Shown here: positions 24,398-34,109 of the stretch, in pieces | Layout of the letters: each line of letters begins with the position of its first letter | How positions within the stretch are numbered: position 1 is the stretch's first letter | Source: Datura wrightii | Lineage: Eukaryota; Streptophyta; Magnoliopsida; Solanales; Solanaceae | Direction: 5' to 3' | DNA length: 64,000 bases | Assembly (NCBI GenBank): GCA_035772735.1 | Contig: JASDFA010000019.1 | Location: forward strand, 89,526,001-89,590,000 | Position numbers and translations under genes: made by a program | The notes under the pieces: model-generated | Database searches by the model: none | What the model was told of the DNA's origin: nothing | What the model saw: only the letters and a program-made list of their open reading frames with translations

Positions 24398-26442
24398 ATG
24401 AAAGGCGGATTGATGGAACAACTTCCCAACTAATCCAGCATCTAGAAACTAAAAGAACAACATGGAGTACGAACATACAACCCTCGAAACATGAGGACTC
24501 ACCAAGAACGCTGAGAGAAAATCTGAAACTATCTAGGGTGAGGATGAGCTTGAGAACTGGGACATGTATCATGAAAAATACAACATGGAAAGTATACGTT
24601 AAGTACATGAAATGTTCTTAGTATAGAAGGTGAGTAAAATGGACATCTAAAACGTATATAAAACTCATAATTGATCATAAGAGTAGTACATCATGCTCGT
24701 ATCGTAAATCGTCATAACATATCATGCAGCTCAAGGTTTTCAAAATATTCGTAACATAAACATAGTCATAGTCATAATAGAAGAGATTTTCTTAACATAA
24801 CTTGAGTCAACATGCATAATCATAACATGCATAAATCATGAGGAACAGTGGGAGATTCTCTTAACCGACATACCCCATATGAGCACACATGAAGCCCGAC
24901 TTATAACCCTAGTAGGGAGGGTACTCGTACCTTTTCAAGGGTAGAACCATGAAAGTGTGATATCACTACAAAAAGGGCCATTTAAGCCAGGGACTAACAT
25001 GAAAGGGATCCCAACATACCTACGGTGGCACGTAGTTCATGAGATCGGGGGCTTAACCTAAGCCCCCGATCCTACTCGGTGTTCGATACTACTCCCAAAA
25101 TATATATAGTGCTCATAATAATACATACATGAGTTCATGGGATAGTTAAATTATGATAATCATAAACATGCTTGAACATATGTGAACTAGCCATGACATG
25201 AGGCCCGTGAGTCGGCGAAAAACATAATTCATGATTAGTAAAATTCATACATACTTGTAGATCTTGCATATAGCTTGAATTTCATAAAATCATAATGAAT
25301 AACATAATAAATTAATAATTTAAAACATAATTCATGATGGGCTTGTCAAGAACATCGATGGAAAAATAGATCATAAATCGACTCACCATGGGGCATGCAT
25401 AATTAAGCTTAATTGCTTAGAAATTCAAAATCAACAATATTATAATCAATTTAAATCTCAAAAGAGTATAAAATTCTGCAGATTATGATAAGATTTCAAT
25501 ATTCCAAAACCCATAATTAAATCATTAGGTTTTACATAAATCAAATACAAAACCCCATGAGTCTTTGATAAATATTAAGTAAAATCATAGAGTAGGGGCA
25601 TGGGTGTGGAAGAATTCACCCAATGATGGTCTTATATACCTGGGATTATCAAATTCTAACTCTCCTTAGAATCCCAAGAATGTAATTGGAAGAATTGAAG
25701 AGAAAAACATAAAATCCCCTTAGATCACCTTTCAATATCCTTGTATGCATGAATGAGAGTTTAGAATAGGCTATTTTCTAAATAACCCAACTTTTTCCAA
25801 ACCAAAACGACGTAGTTTAGGGCCTTATATTGTGAAATATTCGAAATTACCATTAATGAACCTACCTTGAAATCTGGCCAGATGGGACTAACAGAAAACA
25901 CCAACAGGTCGTTGGAACCAACGCCTGTATCCATCGTCGTATGCACTACTGAAGACCTACTTTCAGAATCATTCAACGCATGGATAGGATGACTTATCAT
26001 AACAACCAACGGTCTGTTACATCATCCGTGGTTTGCTCATGGGCCTTGGCATCTTATCTTCTAATGGGCCACACCACGACTCGGCACAACCAATGACGAG
26101 TCGTTGATTTCCTTCCGTCAAGCCCACTGGAAACCATATCCTCCAACAACGAACACAACCAATGACTCGTTGTATCTCCTAATAGGTCATTGGGAGACCT
26201 GTTATAGTCCACATGAAGAACCCAGCCTCCTCTAATGACTGCTAACAATGACTCATTGTTTCCCACAATGAGTTGTCATGTCGCCCGTCGTCTACACTGT
26301 CACCCAACCTATCCCAACCAATGACTCGTGGTTTGATCCCACGAGTCGTACCTTGGCTCGTCCTGAGGGACTTTTCCCCATTTTCTGCAGTTTTCAACTT
26401 TTCATTTCTGAATCTATTCCTATGCACTTTTGGGGTATTAAT
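24398..26442 (-). repeat. Element B 5' LTR, outer piece
   Basis: It continues the LTR split by element C and matches 4,268-6,322. The word array is at about 25,890-26,362. The end reads TTAAT where TTACA is expected. Confidence 0.9.
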
Positions 26443-27012
26443 GAGATGATCTCCAAGGGTTGCGTGTACCATTTAGTTAGGGTTAAGGATTCCACATCAG
26501 AGTACTTTTCATGGATTTATGAATATCAAGTATATTAATTTTTACAAGTATGCATGGTTTCCATGATTTATGGATTTATGACTCTTGGACAATTCATGGG
26601 CCCTTATTCACGGCTAATCTTGTATTTCAACAGGATCCATCATGTTATTATTTATTTCACCATGAACTTCATGAATGATTTCATGATTACTATACGATCC
26701 CTCATCGGCATAATTTTGGGAGTAGTGTCTAGCACCGAGTAGACCCAGCGTTCAGGTAAACCTCATGGTCTCAGAGTAGGTATGTACATTTCTTATTTGA
26801 TTCCTGTGATATCACCATACTGCACATCTCCTTGCCTGGAAAGCCGGGGGAAGAACTGACCACTTGGGCAAAATAGTAGGGCATCATGTAAGCTCTATCA
26901 TAATGGTGTTTGTTAAGACGAGTCATGCCATTGTTCCTCATGAGTTATGCATGGTTATGTTTATGTTACTTTAGCTCAAGTTATGTTTTATAAAGTTTTT
27001 TCTTATGACTAT
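26443..27012 (+). mobile_element. Element A, resumed: protease tail joined to a 3' LTR fragment
   Basis: Bases 26,446-26,500 read MISKGCVYHLVRVKDS, the residues that should follow the protease segment ending at 4,054. Shortly after, the text becomes LTR-like ('agtgtctagcaccgagtaga' near 26,724 matches about 1,340 and 62,570). RT, RNase H, integrase and part of the LTR are therefore deleted. Element E is inserted at 27,013. Confidence 0.75.
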
Positions 27013-28567
27013 TGTTGTGTTCCAGCACACTCGCAAGTGTACGTGGTCGTACAAGTAATACAATGGGCCTTTTTAAGAGCCGAATGTCGAACCCATAGGG
27101 ACTAGACCAATTCAGCGAATATTCAAATTCAAGTGTTGTAATTAACTTTCACAACTGTTGATTATAGAAAATTTTGGGAAATTCTAATTAAGTCTAGGGG
27201 TGATCACAAAATACTCGAGAAACAATACAAGAAGCAACTAGAGCCATGCAATGCTACAATTTATAATATTTCAAGTATGAAAACTTCAGTTGTTGTCTCA
27301 CATAATTAAAATGCTATGTTCATGGTCATTCGAGCCCCTAAACTCGACAAAATAATCTCATACCTACATCGTTCGGGGATGTGACGTCCTAATTAGTGAG
27401 CAATTTTATTACATGGATGTGGTTTATGGAATTTATGCCCTTGATTATGGACTTTCGTACCTCTAATCATTTGCCTGGACTAAGCTTCAAAACTACTTCT
27501 ACGAGTGATGATGTAACAAATCTAAGTTGATATCTACCTCATCCCGTTTTAATAACTAAGCAAGAAAAATTAGGTATAATTTCTATCCTAATTGCGAATC
27601 ATATCGTAAAGGTAAGAACTTGCTCCCTACATTCTGATGTTCTAGCCTAGGGTTACTCTTGCGAGCTTTTACCTAAGCTTAACGGATTTGTATTCATGAT
27701 GATCAAGCATAAAAATAATAATAATAAAGAATGTAAGACAAAACAACAACTAAAAGTTAAAACAATGAAGAATTCATGCAATTACAATCATATTACGTAG
27801 CCTCAACCCTAGAGGAAGGATTTTAGCCACTCATGTTCAAAGAAATACTCAAAAACATAATAAGAGTAATGTACGTACAAGAATAATTAAAAGAAAAAGC
27901 AAAACAATGAACCATAGGTAGAGTTCTTCACTTCTCCCTTCACTCCATTATGGTTTCCCCAAAGATATTTCGTGATAAATGAATTTAGAAGCTATGGTTT
28001 TAATTTATAGTAAGTGGTAATTGGCAAAATTTGGCCGGCCATGAAATTGCCCCATGACACGCTGCCCATCGCGCAGCGTGACACCGACCTGTCACGGATG
28101 GCTACTAGTTTTCATTGGCATTGGGCTGGGCGAGGTGCCATCGGGTATGGCATGGAGGCTGTCGCACAGCTCGCACGGCGTGGCACGTTGCCATCGCGCG
28201 TAGCTGCTGCCTTGGCATGGTCCTCGCGTGCGCATGCCTCGCGTGACACATTGCCTAACGCAGCATTCCCTTGCTGTGGCACATTGCTTAACGCGTAATA
28301 CTGCTGGTGTGGCACGCTGGATGGCTTGGGCATTCTACTTCTTGCAATCATCACTCCATGTCCTTCCCGACTCCTTTCTTGCTAGTGCATCATTCAATTT
28401 AGCCCCTCCTAAACATTTTTCACCTACAAAACAAAGAGCTAATAATATTTGTTAGTTCATGCATGAATTTATACAAAATCACATGAGAATGTAATCACTC
28501 ACTTTAAATAACACGGCTAAAATATGATATAAAATAGCATTTGGGCACGTGATTATGCCCAAGATCA
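27013..28567 (-). repeat. Element E 3' LTR
   Basis: It is 1,555 bp. On the minus strand it starts TGATCTTGGGC and ends near CAACA. A TATA-like box lies near 27,990 (minus). A GC-rich palindromic island is at 28,045-28,320, with arms CACGCTGC/GCAGCGTG around 28,058-28,080. Long frames in this island are a composition effect. Confidence 0.87.
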
Positions 28568-28583
28568 CTACCCCACACTTAAA
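28568..28583 (-). other. Element E polypurine tract
   Basis: On the minus strand it reads TTAAGTGTGGGGTAG, next to the LTR. Confidence 0.75.
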
Positions 28584-29455
28584 GCCTTGTTCGTCCTTGA
28601 ACAACTCTTTTACATCTCATGCACATAAACACTCACCAGTAGGTCATTGATGAAAGAAAATTCAAGCTAAGGCTACAACGATTGTTTTAGATGGCAAGTT
28701 AAAAATAAAGCATGCAAGATTTAACAATTAAAATCAAATATAACTATGTAAAGACTTCCTAGCCTAAAGAATCGACTCTCAATCTAAAAAAACTCATGCA
28801 AATCATCTGATCAAGAAATCTTACATGAATTTTATCCTTCATTAAACATGTGCCCTCACATCAAGAGAGTTACCCATTTCCCACTCATGCTTCTTCAAAT
28901 TTAGAACATGTATGGGTCTATGTATAAGAGATAAGCTCACTCTCAAAAAGAATTCACATGCCACGTGTATTGACCCATAAGCTTGCCTTTAGTGTTTTAC
29001 TCCACTAATTTAATAATATTCAAAAGTAAGATCAAGTAGGACTTAGTGGGTTGTAATGTAAGCTAAAGGAGGGTAGGTACTATTATGTCTAGTAATAGTG
29101 ACTATCTTCCGTAAGCGCTTTTAATACATCACACTTTCCATAGGAATTTGCATCCTCTTCCTTCACCTTTACACTTTTCAACTCCCATTTTCCTCTTTTG
29201 TTTCCCCATCTCATTAGGCACACTTAAGCTGTTAGTAAGGAGTACTTAAGAAATTTTCTTTTTCACTCTTCTCTTCTTTTACTCCTTACAAACTCTTATT
29301 CATTTTTAAAAAAGTGCACCTCTAATCTTTTCTTTATCTCCCACAACTATTCTTTTCTTTCTTCTCCCAACTCTTCACTCCTTAACTTTTGCATGTTTTC
29401 ACATAAGCGCTTTGGAGTTTTGGGTCAAATTTAAGGACATTGAAAAGAAGGGATT
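28584..29455 (-). other. Element E 3' noncoding region, first piece
   Basis: There is no gene. It is similar to 17,339-18,200 of element D and to 44,708-45,360 of the second unit. It ends at the insertion point of element F; GGATT at 29,451-29,455 is the target duplication. Confidence 0.75.
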
Positions 29456-29891
29456 TGATCTTGGGCAGATTTATATGCCCAAGTGATACTTAAACGTACC
29501 TTTTTTACCTTGTTTGTTGTGCAATGTGTATATAATATCATGTATTTGGTAATAAAATGCGAATTTATACTAACCAACATGATTAGCATTTGTTTTGCAG
29601 GATAATGTGATTTTTAGGTGCAAAAATGCATGTTGGAACTATGTCGGAGTTGGACTTGGATGCGAGCGTGGAAAAGACCTCGGATGGCACATTTTACACT
29701 GGCTTCGCGATGGTGTCGTGCCACGCTGCCATCGCGGTAGCACACTGCCTGAGAGGAAATTAATTGGCAGAATCCAGTGAGGCTTCGCGACAGCTCCGTG
29801 GCACGGAGACAGGCCTACGCGATGGCCTCCGTGCCAGGTTGAGGCCAATTATCCGGACCCTGAAATTTCCAGAAAGGGTCCGCGTCCACGC

Positions 29892-29933
29892 CGTGTCACG
29901 GAGGCAGTGCTCCGCGTTGGCCTCCGTGACACG
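29892..29933 (+). repeat. 14-bp inverted repeat in U3 of element F
   Basis: Arms CGTGTCACGGAGGC (29,892-29,905) and GCCTCCGTGACACG (29,920-29,933) are perfect, with a 14-base spacer. The pair is repeated in the 3' LTR near 38,375-38,425, and near-copies lie at 33,770-33,815 and 33,865-33,911. Confidence 0.9.
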
Positions 29934-29966
29934 TTGCTTGTTATTCCGGGAAAAATTTCCCACTAG

Positions 29967-29974
29967 TATAAATA
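29967..29974 (+). promoter_or_regulatory. TATA box of element F LTR
   Basis: TATAAATA lies 33 bp after the inverted repeat, followed by a TTTTAG-rich leader. It is present also at 38,455-38,462 in the 3' LTR. The call is by consensus only. Confidence 0.6.
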
Positions 29975-30928
29975 TCACACTTAGGTTATTTTTAAAGGGG
30001 TCTTCTTTTAGTTTTAGTTTTGAGGAGCAGAGTTCAGAAGTGGAGAGAGGAACGTGGTTTTGTGGCAGTTGAAGAATAGAAAAGATAAGAGTTTTCTTCT
30101 CTTCCCTTCTTCTTTTCCTTCAATTGTATGCATGATTTACACTCATTCTAGGATGATTAATCCAAGAATGAGTGGCTAATTCCTTTCTTGCTGAGGTTTT
30201 GAACTTGTGTGATGATTATTGGTAATAATTGATATGGTTTCTTCTTCTTCTTGCATATTGTTCTATTAATTCTTGTGCTTAGTACATTCTTGATTGGCCA
30301 CCATTAATGGATATCTAAAAAGTCCAATTTCACTCGAGAGAGCATGAAATTGGAAAGTTGTGAATTAATAGGGTATTGTTCTTAACTTGATTTGGGAAAA
30401 TTGGGTTTTGATGTGCTTTCTTGATAGAAATATACTTGAAAGCCGTATTAGTCAATTTAGGAACCGGAATTGTAGTGTTAGGTCATAAATTTCATTTGAT
30501 CACAGAAATGTAGACGAATGGTTTATGATTCTAAAGTGAAATTAAATACGGAAGTTTTAATTTCTAGGCAAACGTTCTTGACTAGCAATATGAAGAAGAG
30601 GATGACCAAATTATCAGGATTATCATCTCCATTACTTGTTCTTAACCTTGGCATGAGCATATCCATTGTCTGAATTTAACGTAAATAATAGTTGTTAAGT
30701 TTAGTATATAATTAGTTTAGAAACAAAACTCCCTAAATTCTTGATTGGATAGTTGTTAGCATAGTTAGAAATAGAATAGAAATATAGTGAACTAGGAAAT
30801 TTTGCATATCTAGAGCAGCCTCCTTGGATCGATACTTGGTTACTTAGCCACTTTATTACTTGTTTGACCACGTACACTTGCGTGTCGGTGTATAATATAT
30901 ACCGAGCAGCAGATAGCGGAACAAGTTT

Positions 30929-30946
30929 TGGCGCCGTTGTCGGGGA
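30929..30946 (+). other. Element F primer binding site (Asp tRNA)
   Basis: TGGCGCCGTTGTCGGGGA matches the plant Asp tRNA 3'-end complement at 17 of 18 positions, five bases after the LTR. This primer is characteristic of Athila and Tat elements. Confidence 0.9.
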
Positions 30947-31085
30947 GGCTAGGCGATTTGTAAAATTTTGTTTAGTGTAAATTTACTGTATTTGTATTTT
31001 ATTTTCTTAAGTGTTAACAACTTGGTCTTAGCCTGTATTTTGCAGATTTTTATTTCTGTGAACACTGGCAAGGGACAAGGAGCTG

Positions 31086-32219
31086 GTGGAATCTTACTTA
31101 GAGCCAGAACGTGAATTGCATAGTCAACGTAGAGAAGCTCTTCGGAAGAAGCTGCAGTTGCTCAAACAGTCTATGATGGAGCAACCCAATCCACCAGTTT
31201 TACGGGCAGTGTTAGTGCCCGAGGAAGTAGCAGCCAGGCTGGTTCGCGAGGTGGAAATCCCACACGCTAATAATGTACATTCCAGCATCCGCAAACCAGA
31301 GCCTGGGGGGAGATTTGAGTTAAAGCAAAATATGGTGCAACTTTTGCACACGAGCGGGCAGTTTACCGGTCTCCCTCATGAAGATCCGCAACAACATCTC
31401 CAGAACTTTTTGGAGATAAGTGACACGTACATACCCGCTGGAGTCTCACCTGATTATGTTCGGCTCACCTTATTTCCATTTTCCTTACTGGGTGAAGCCA
31501 AGAGGTGGTTAAAAGCTGAACCACCCAACTCTATATCAACGTGGGATGATCTTGCAAGGAAGTTTTTGATCAGATTTTTCCCTTCAGGAAAAACAGCTAA
31601 ACTTAGAAGTCAGATTCTAAGTTTTAAACAGAGGGAAGGAGAAAATCTTTATCAAGCCTGGGAAAGATTCAAGTCCATGTTGCGGGACTGTCCTCATCAT
31701 CATCAGTCAAATGAGGTGTTGGTCCACACTTTTATTGAGGGTTTGGAACCCCACACCAAAATTTTGTTAGACTCAGCAGCTGGAGGGCAAGCACTGGAGA
31801 AGACTTATGAGGAGCTGTACACTTTGCTCAACCGAATCTCACAAGGCAATCCGGAATGGAATGCAGATTCTTCAAGGGGTGGAGCAAGGAAAGCAGCGGG
31901 AGTGTTCGAAGTGGATGGATTCACAGCTATCGCTGCACAGATAGCTGCTTTGCAAAATCAGTTGAACACTCACTTCAGCACTATGAATTTGAACCAGTCG
32001 TCAGCCTCAGTTAATGCAGTCCAACAGATGTGGTGTGAAGTGTGTGGTAGTAGTGAGCATTCAGCTGAATGCTGTGGTGCAAATCCTGATTCTGTCAACT
32101 TCGTGGGCAATGCACAGAGGAATCAACAGCAGTTTGGTGGTGGCTACAACTCGAATTGGAGGAATCATCCGAATTTTTCGTGGGGTAGCAACAATCAACA
32201 AGGCCAAGGTTCAGGGTAG
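31086..32219 (+). CDS. gag: Gag (capsid-nucleocapsid), element F
   Basis: The open frame of about 378 codons extends upstream to a TGA at 31,059. The first in-frame ATG is at 31,173; homologous residues (PERELHSQRREALRKKL) lie before it, so the true start is unclear and may be non-AUG or supplied by splicing. Residues about 130-225 form the retrotransposon capsid core (YVRLTLFPFSLLGEAKRWL, WERFKSMLRDCPHHH). A CCHC knuckle is at C317, C320, H325 and C330 (counting from 31,086). Gag packages RNA and forms the particle. The frame ends in UAG at 32,217, and the same frame continues directly into the protease ORF. It has no other defect. Confidence 0.9.
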   Translation: MESYLEPERELHSQRREALRKKLQLLKQSMMEQPNPPVLRAVLVPEEVAARLVREVEIPHANNVHSSIRKPEPGGRFELKQNMVQLLHTSGQFTGLPHEDPQQHLQNFLEISDTYIPAGVSPDYVRLTLFPFSLLGEAKRWLKAEPPNSISTWDDLARKFLIRFFPSGKTAKLRSQILSFKQREGENLYQAWERFKSMLRDCPHHHQSNEVLVHTFIEGLEPHTKILLDSAAGGQALEKTYEELYTLLNRISQGNPEWNADSSRGGARKAAGVFEVDGFTAIAAQIAALQNQLNTHFSTMNLNQSSASVNAVQQMWCEVCGSSEHSAECCGANPDSVNFVGNAQRNQQQFGGGYNSNWRNHPNFSWGSNNQQGQGSG

Positions 32220-32222
32220 GGT

Positions 32223-33458
32223 ATGCACAGAAACCAAGGAGGGCATCAAGGCTATCAGAATCAATTCAGAAATCACAATGCCCCTCCTCCACCACCATCA
32301 CCGACTATTGAGGAAATGTTCAAGACCATGATTGCCAACCAAGCACAATTGCAGGCTGACTATGTCAAACTGGCAGCCGAAGTAAAGAACAATCAATTGG
32401 CAACCAAGGCTCTTGAATATCAGTTTGGGCAATTTGCTAGCGCCCAAAATACTAGACCAAGGGGAGGACTACCTAGCGACACGGATCCCAATCCTAAGCA
32501 GGTAAATGCAGTGACCACGAGGAGTGGTTTACAATTAAAGGAGGTGGAACCTGAAAGACCGCCTCAGAAGTCAGGAGCAACAGATGTTGAGGGAGAACAA
32601 CCCTCAGATACGGGGAAGACCAAAGAAGCTGAACCATCAAGGCCTCCACCCCCGTTCCCTCAACGACTTAAGAAACACAAGGAGGAGGCGTGTTTCCAGA
32701 AATTCATGGAGGTACTCAAACAGGTACATGTTAAATTACCTCTTGTTGATGTCTTGCAGGGTGTGCCGAAATATGCAAAGTATATCAAAGACATCGTGGC
32801 CAACAAAAGTCGCTTGACTGAGTATGCCACGGTGGCTTTAACAGAGGAATGCACATCCCGTATTCAGAACAGGTTGCCCACTAAACTAAAGGATCCTGGA
32901 AGTTTTACTATCCAGCTGACGATTAGGCAAAGTATCCGAGCTCGTGGGTTATGCGACTTGGGGGCAAGTATAAATCTGATGCCATCTTCGGTATTCAGAA
33001 AGTTAGGGCTAGGGAGTCCTAGACCCACAACAGTGATCTTGCAGCTAGCAGACAGGTCTTTAGCTAAGCCGGATGGCATTGTTGAGGATGTGCTAGTGCA
33101 GGTAGGCTCCCTCATTTTTCCGGTAGATTTCATTGTTCTGGATTTTGAACCAGATGCAGAAGTCCCATTTATTTTGGGACGACCATTTTTGGCAACTGGA
33201 AAGGCATTGATCGATGTAGCTGCGGGTCAACTCACAATGCGAGCACATGACAAGGTTGAGGTATTCGACGTGTACAAGGCACCTAAGCTCCCGACTGTCT
33301 ATAAGGAACTCTCGGTGATCAACGTGATTGATCATGGGAATGCAAATGGAGTGAGTGATTCCCGAGAGTTACGAGGTAGGCCACCAGACAAGGTTGAGAA
33401 CTACTGGGGAGATGACCATGATCGGGACAAATCGTCCATCTCCCTAGTAGACACGTGA
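32223..33458 (+). CDS. Gag C-terminal linker and aspartic protease, element F
   Basis: The frame of 411 codons is in phase with gag after a single UAG. Residues 1-40 continue the Gln/Asn-rich tail of gag. Residues 80-95 hold GGLPSDTDPNP, and 170-200 hold LPLVDVLQGVPKYAKYIKD. The retropepsin has its active site at 245-249 (CDLGASINLMPSS), an FIVLDF strand at about 303-308, and the ILGRPFLATG flap-side motif at 317-326. DLGA in place of DSGA is usual for this lineage. It processes gag. It would be made by UAG readthrough or, if UAG is a mutation, not as a fusion; an ATG at 32,223 could in principle start it separately. No RT follows. Confidence 0.88.
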   Translation: MHRNQGGHQGYQNQFRNHNAPPPPPSPTIEEMFKTMIANQAQLQADYVKLAAEVKNNQLATKALEYQFGQFASAQNTRPRGGLPSDTDPNPKQVNAVTTRSGLQLKEVEPERPPQKSGATDVEGEQPSDTGKTKEAEPSRPPPPFPQRLKKHKEEACFQKFMEVLKQVHVKLPLVDVLQGVPKYAKYIKDIVANKSRLTEYATVALTEECTSRIQNRLPTKLKDPGSFTIQLTIRQSIRARGLCDLGASINLMPSSVFRKLGLGSPRPTTVILQLADRSLAKPDGIVEDVLVQVGSLIFPVDFIVLDFEPDAEVPFILGRPFLATGKALIDVAAGQLTMRAHDKVEVFDVYKAPKLPTVYKELSVINVIDHGNANGVSDSRELRGRPPDKVENYWGDDHDRDKSSISLVDT

Positions 33459-33468
33459 GCATAAAGGC

Positions 33469-33516
33469 TGTCGAGCCGCGACGTTAAACCAGGCGCTGCA
33501 CGGGAGGCAACCCGTG
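33469..33516 (+). other. Conserved tandem hairpin pair after protease stop (element F)
   Basis: Hairpin I: stem TGTCG (33,469-33,473) and CGACG (33,479-33,483), loop AGCCG. Hairpin II: stem CACGGG (33,499-33,504) and CCCGTG (33,511-33,516), loop AGGCAA. It starts 10 bases after the protease stop. Relative to D and E, hairpin II changes both partners at two stem positions while the loop is constant, as expected for RNA structure. Confidence 0.75.
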
Positions 33517-33758
33517 AAACATATTTTTTCTTTCTTTAGTGTAAAGTTTTTCTTTTATTTCATTTCTTTTTCTTTTTCTTGACTAAGTTTAGATGTGCAT
33601 TTTAATTAGTAATTTTTAATTTTTAGTAGGGAAATCTATTAATTTAACCAATTTTTGTTTAGTGAGGTGATTTTCAGGTATACTGGAGGAAAAATACTTG
33701 GAATCGAGGAAACGAGGCGAGGTATGAAAAATAAAATTTGATGGTGAAACAGAGCACT

Positions 33759-33973
33759 GGCGCGTTGGCGCCGTGTCACGGAGGCAATGCTCCGCGTTGG
33801 CCTCCGTGACACGTTGAAGGAAAATCTGGATTTTTCAAAATTCCAGTAAGCCAACGCGTTGGCTTCGTGTCACGGAGGAGGGGCTCCGCGTTACCCTCCG
33901 TGACACGTTGCCCTTATTCCAGTGCCGGGTCACACCGGGTTTCCGGGTGACCCGCGTGTTTCTTTTAAATAAA
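33759..33973 (+). promoter_or_regulatory. Promoter-like internal module upstream of the TP32-type ORF
   Basis: Two further copies of the LTR palindromic unit lie here (about 33,770-33,815 and 33,865-33,911), each with CGTGTCACGGAGG and CCTCCGTGACACG arms. A TATA-like TTTTAAATAAA follows at 33,963-33,973. The order and spacing resemble U3 of the LTR, where the repeat precedes TATAAATA by 33 bp. Promoter activity is inferred. Confidence 0.5.
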
Positions 33974-34109
33974 CCCCCGATTTTCGCCCAAATTTCCCCA
34001 TTCCTTCTACCCTCCGCGACCAAACACCCATTCCCCTACCCCCAAGCTCCGTGCCACGTTAATAGGCAAGGAAAACGTCAAGTTTTTTTTTCGGTTCTTC
34101 AAATCCAAG

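Larger units (their letters stand above)
4055..26442 (-). mobile_element. Element B: decayed Tekay/Del-like chromovirus inside A
   Basis: Two LTRs flank a minus-strand gag-protease-RT-RNase H-integrase-chromodomain array. The left LTR is 4,055-6,322; the right LTR starts at 11,873, is split by element C at 12,086/24,398 and ends at 26,442. Joined LTR lengths are about 2,268 and 2,259. The primer site matches initiator Met tRNA. The LTR ends are degraded on the right (AT for CA at 26,441). Domain order with integrase last and a chromodomain after it is typical of chromoviruses. Many stops and frameshifts make it non-coding. Confidence 0.9.
29456..30923 (+). repeat. Element F 5' LTR
   Basis: It begins TGATC followed at once by an inverted repeat with 8-bp arms CTTGGGCA and TGCCCAAG (29,460-29,483). 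U3 carries the palindromic island at about 29,690-29,935 and a TATA box. It ends GCGGAACA. Confidence 0.95.

Noticed and set aside
28014..28455. Overlapping frames of 60-95 codons on both strands in the GC-rich part of the E LTR
   Set aside because: They arise from the palindromic, stop-poor island, lie within U3, and the matching LTR at 44,170-44,580 does not keep the same frames.
30929..30946. tRNA gene fragment
   Set aside because: Only the 18-nt complement of an Asp tRNA 3' end is present, as expected for a primer site.
32217..32219. Recoded UAG for a non-standard amino acid
   Set aside because: Plants are not known to do this; readthrough or simple mutation explains it.
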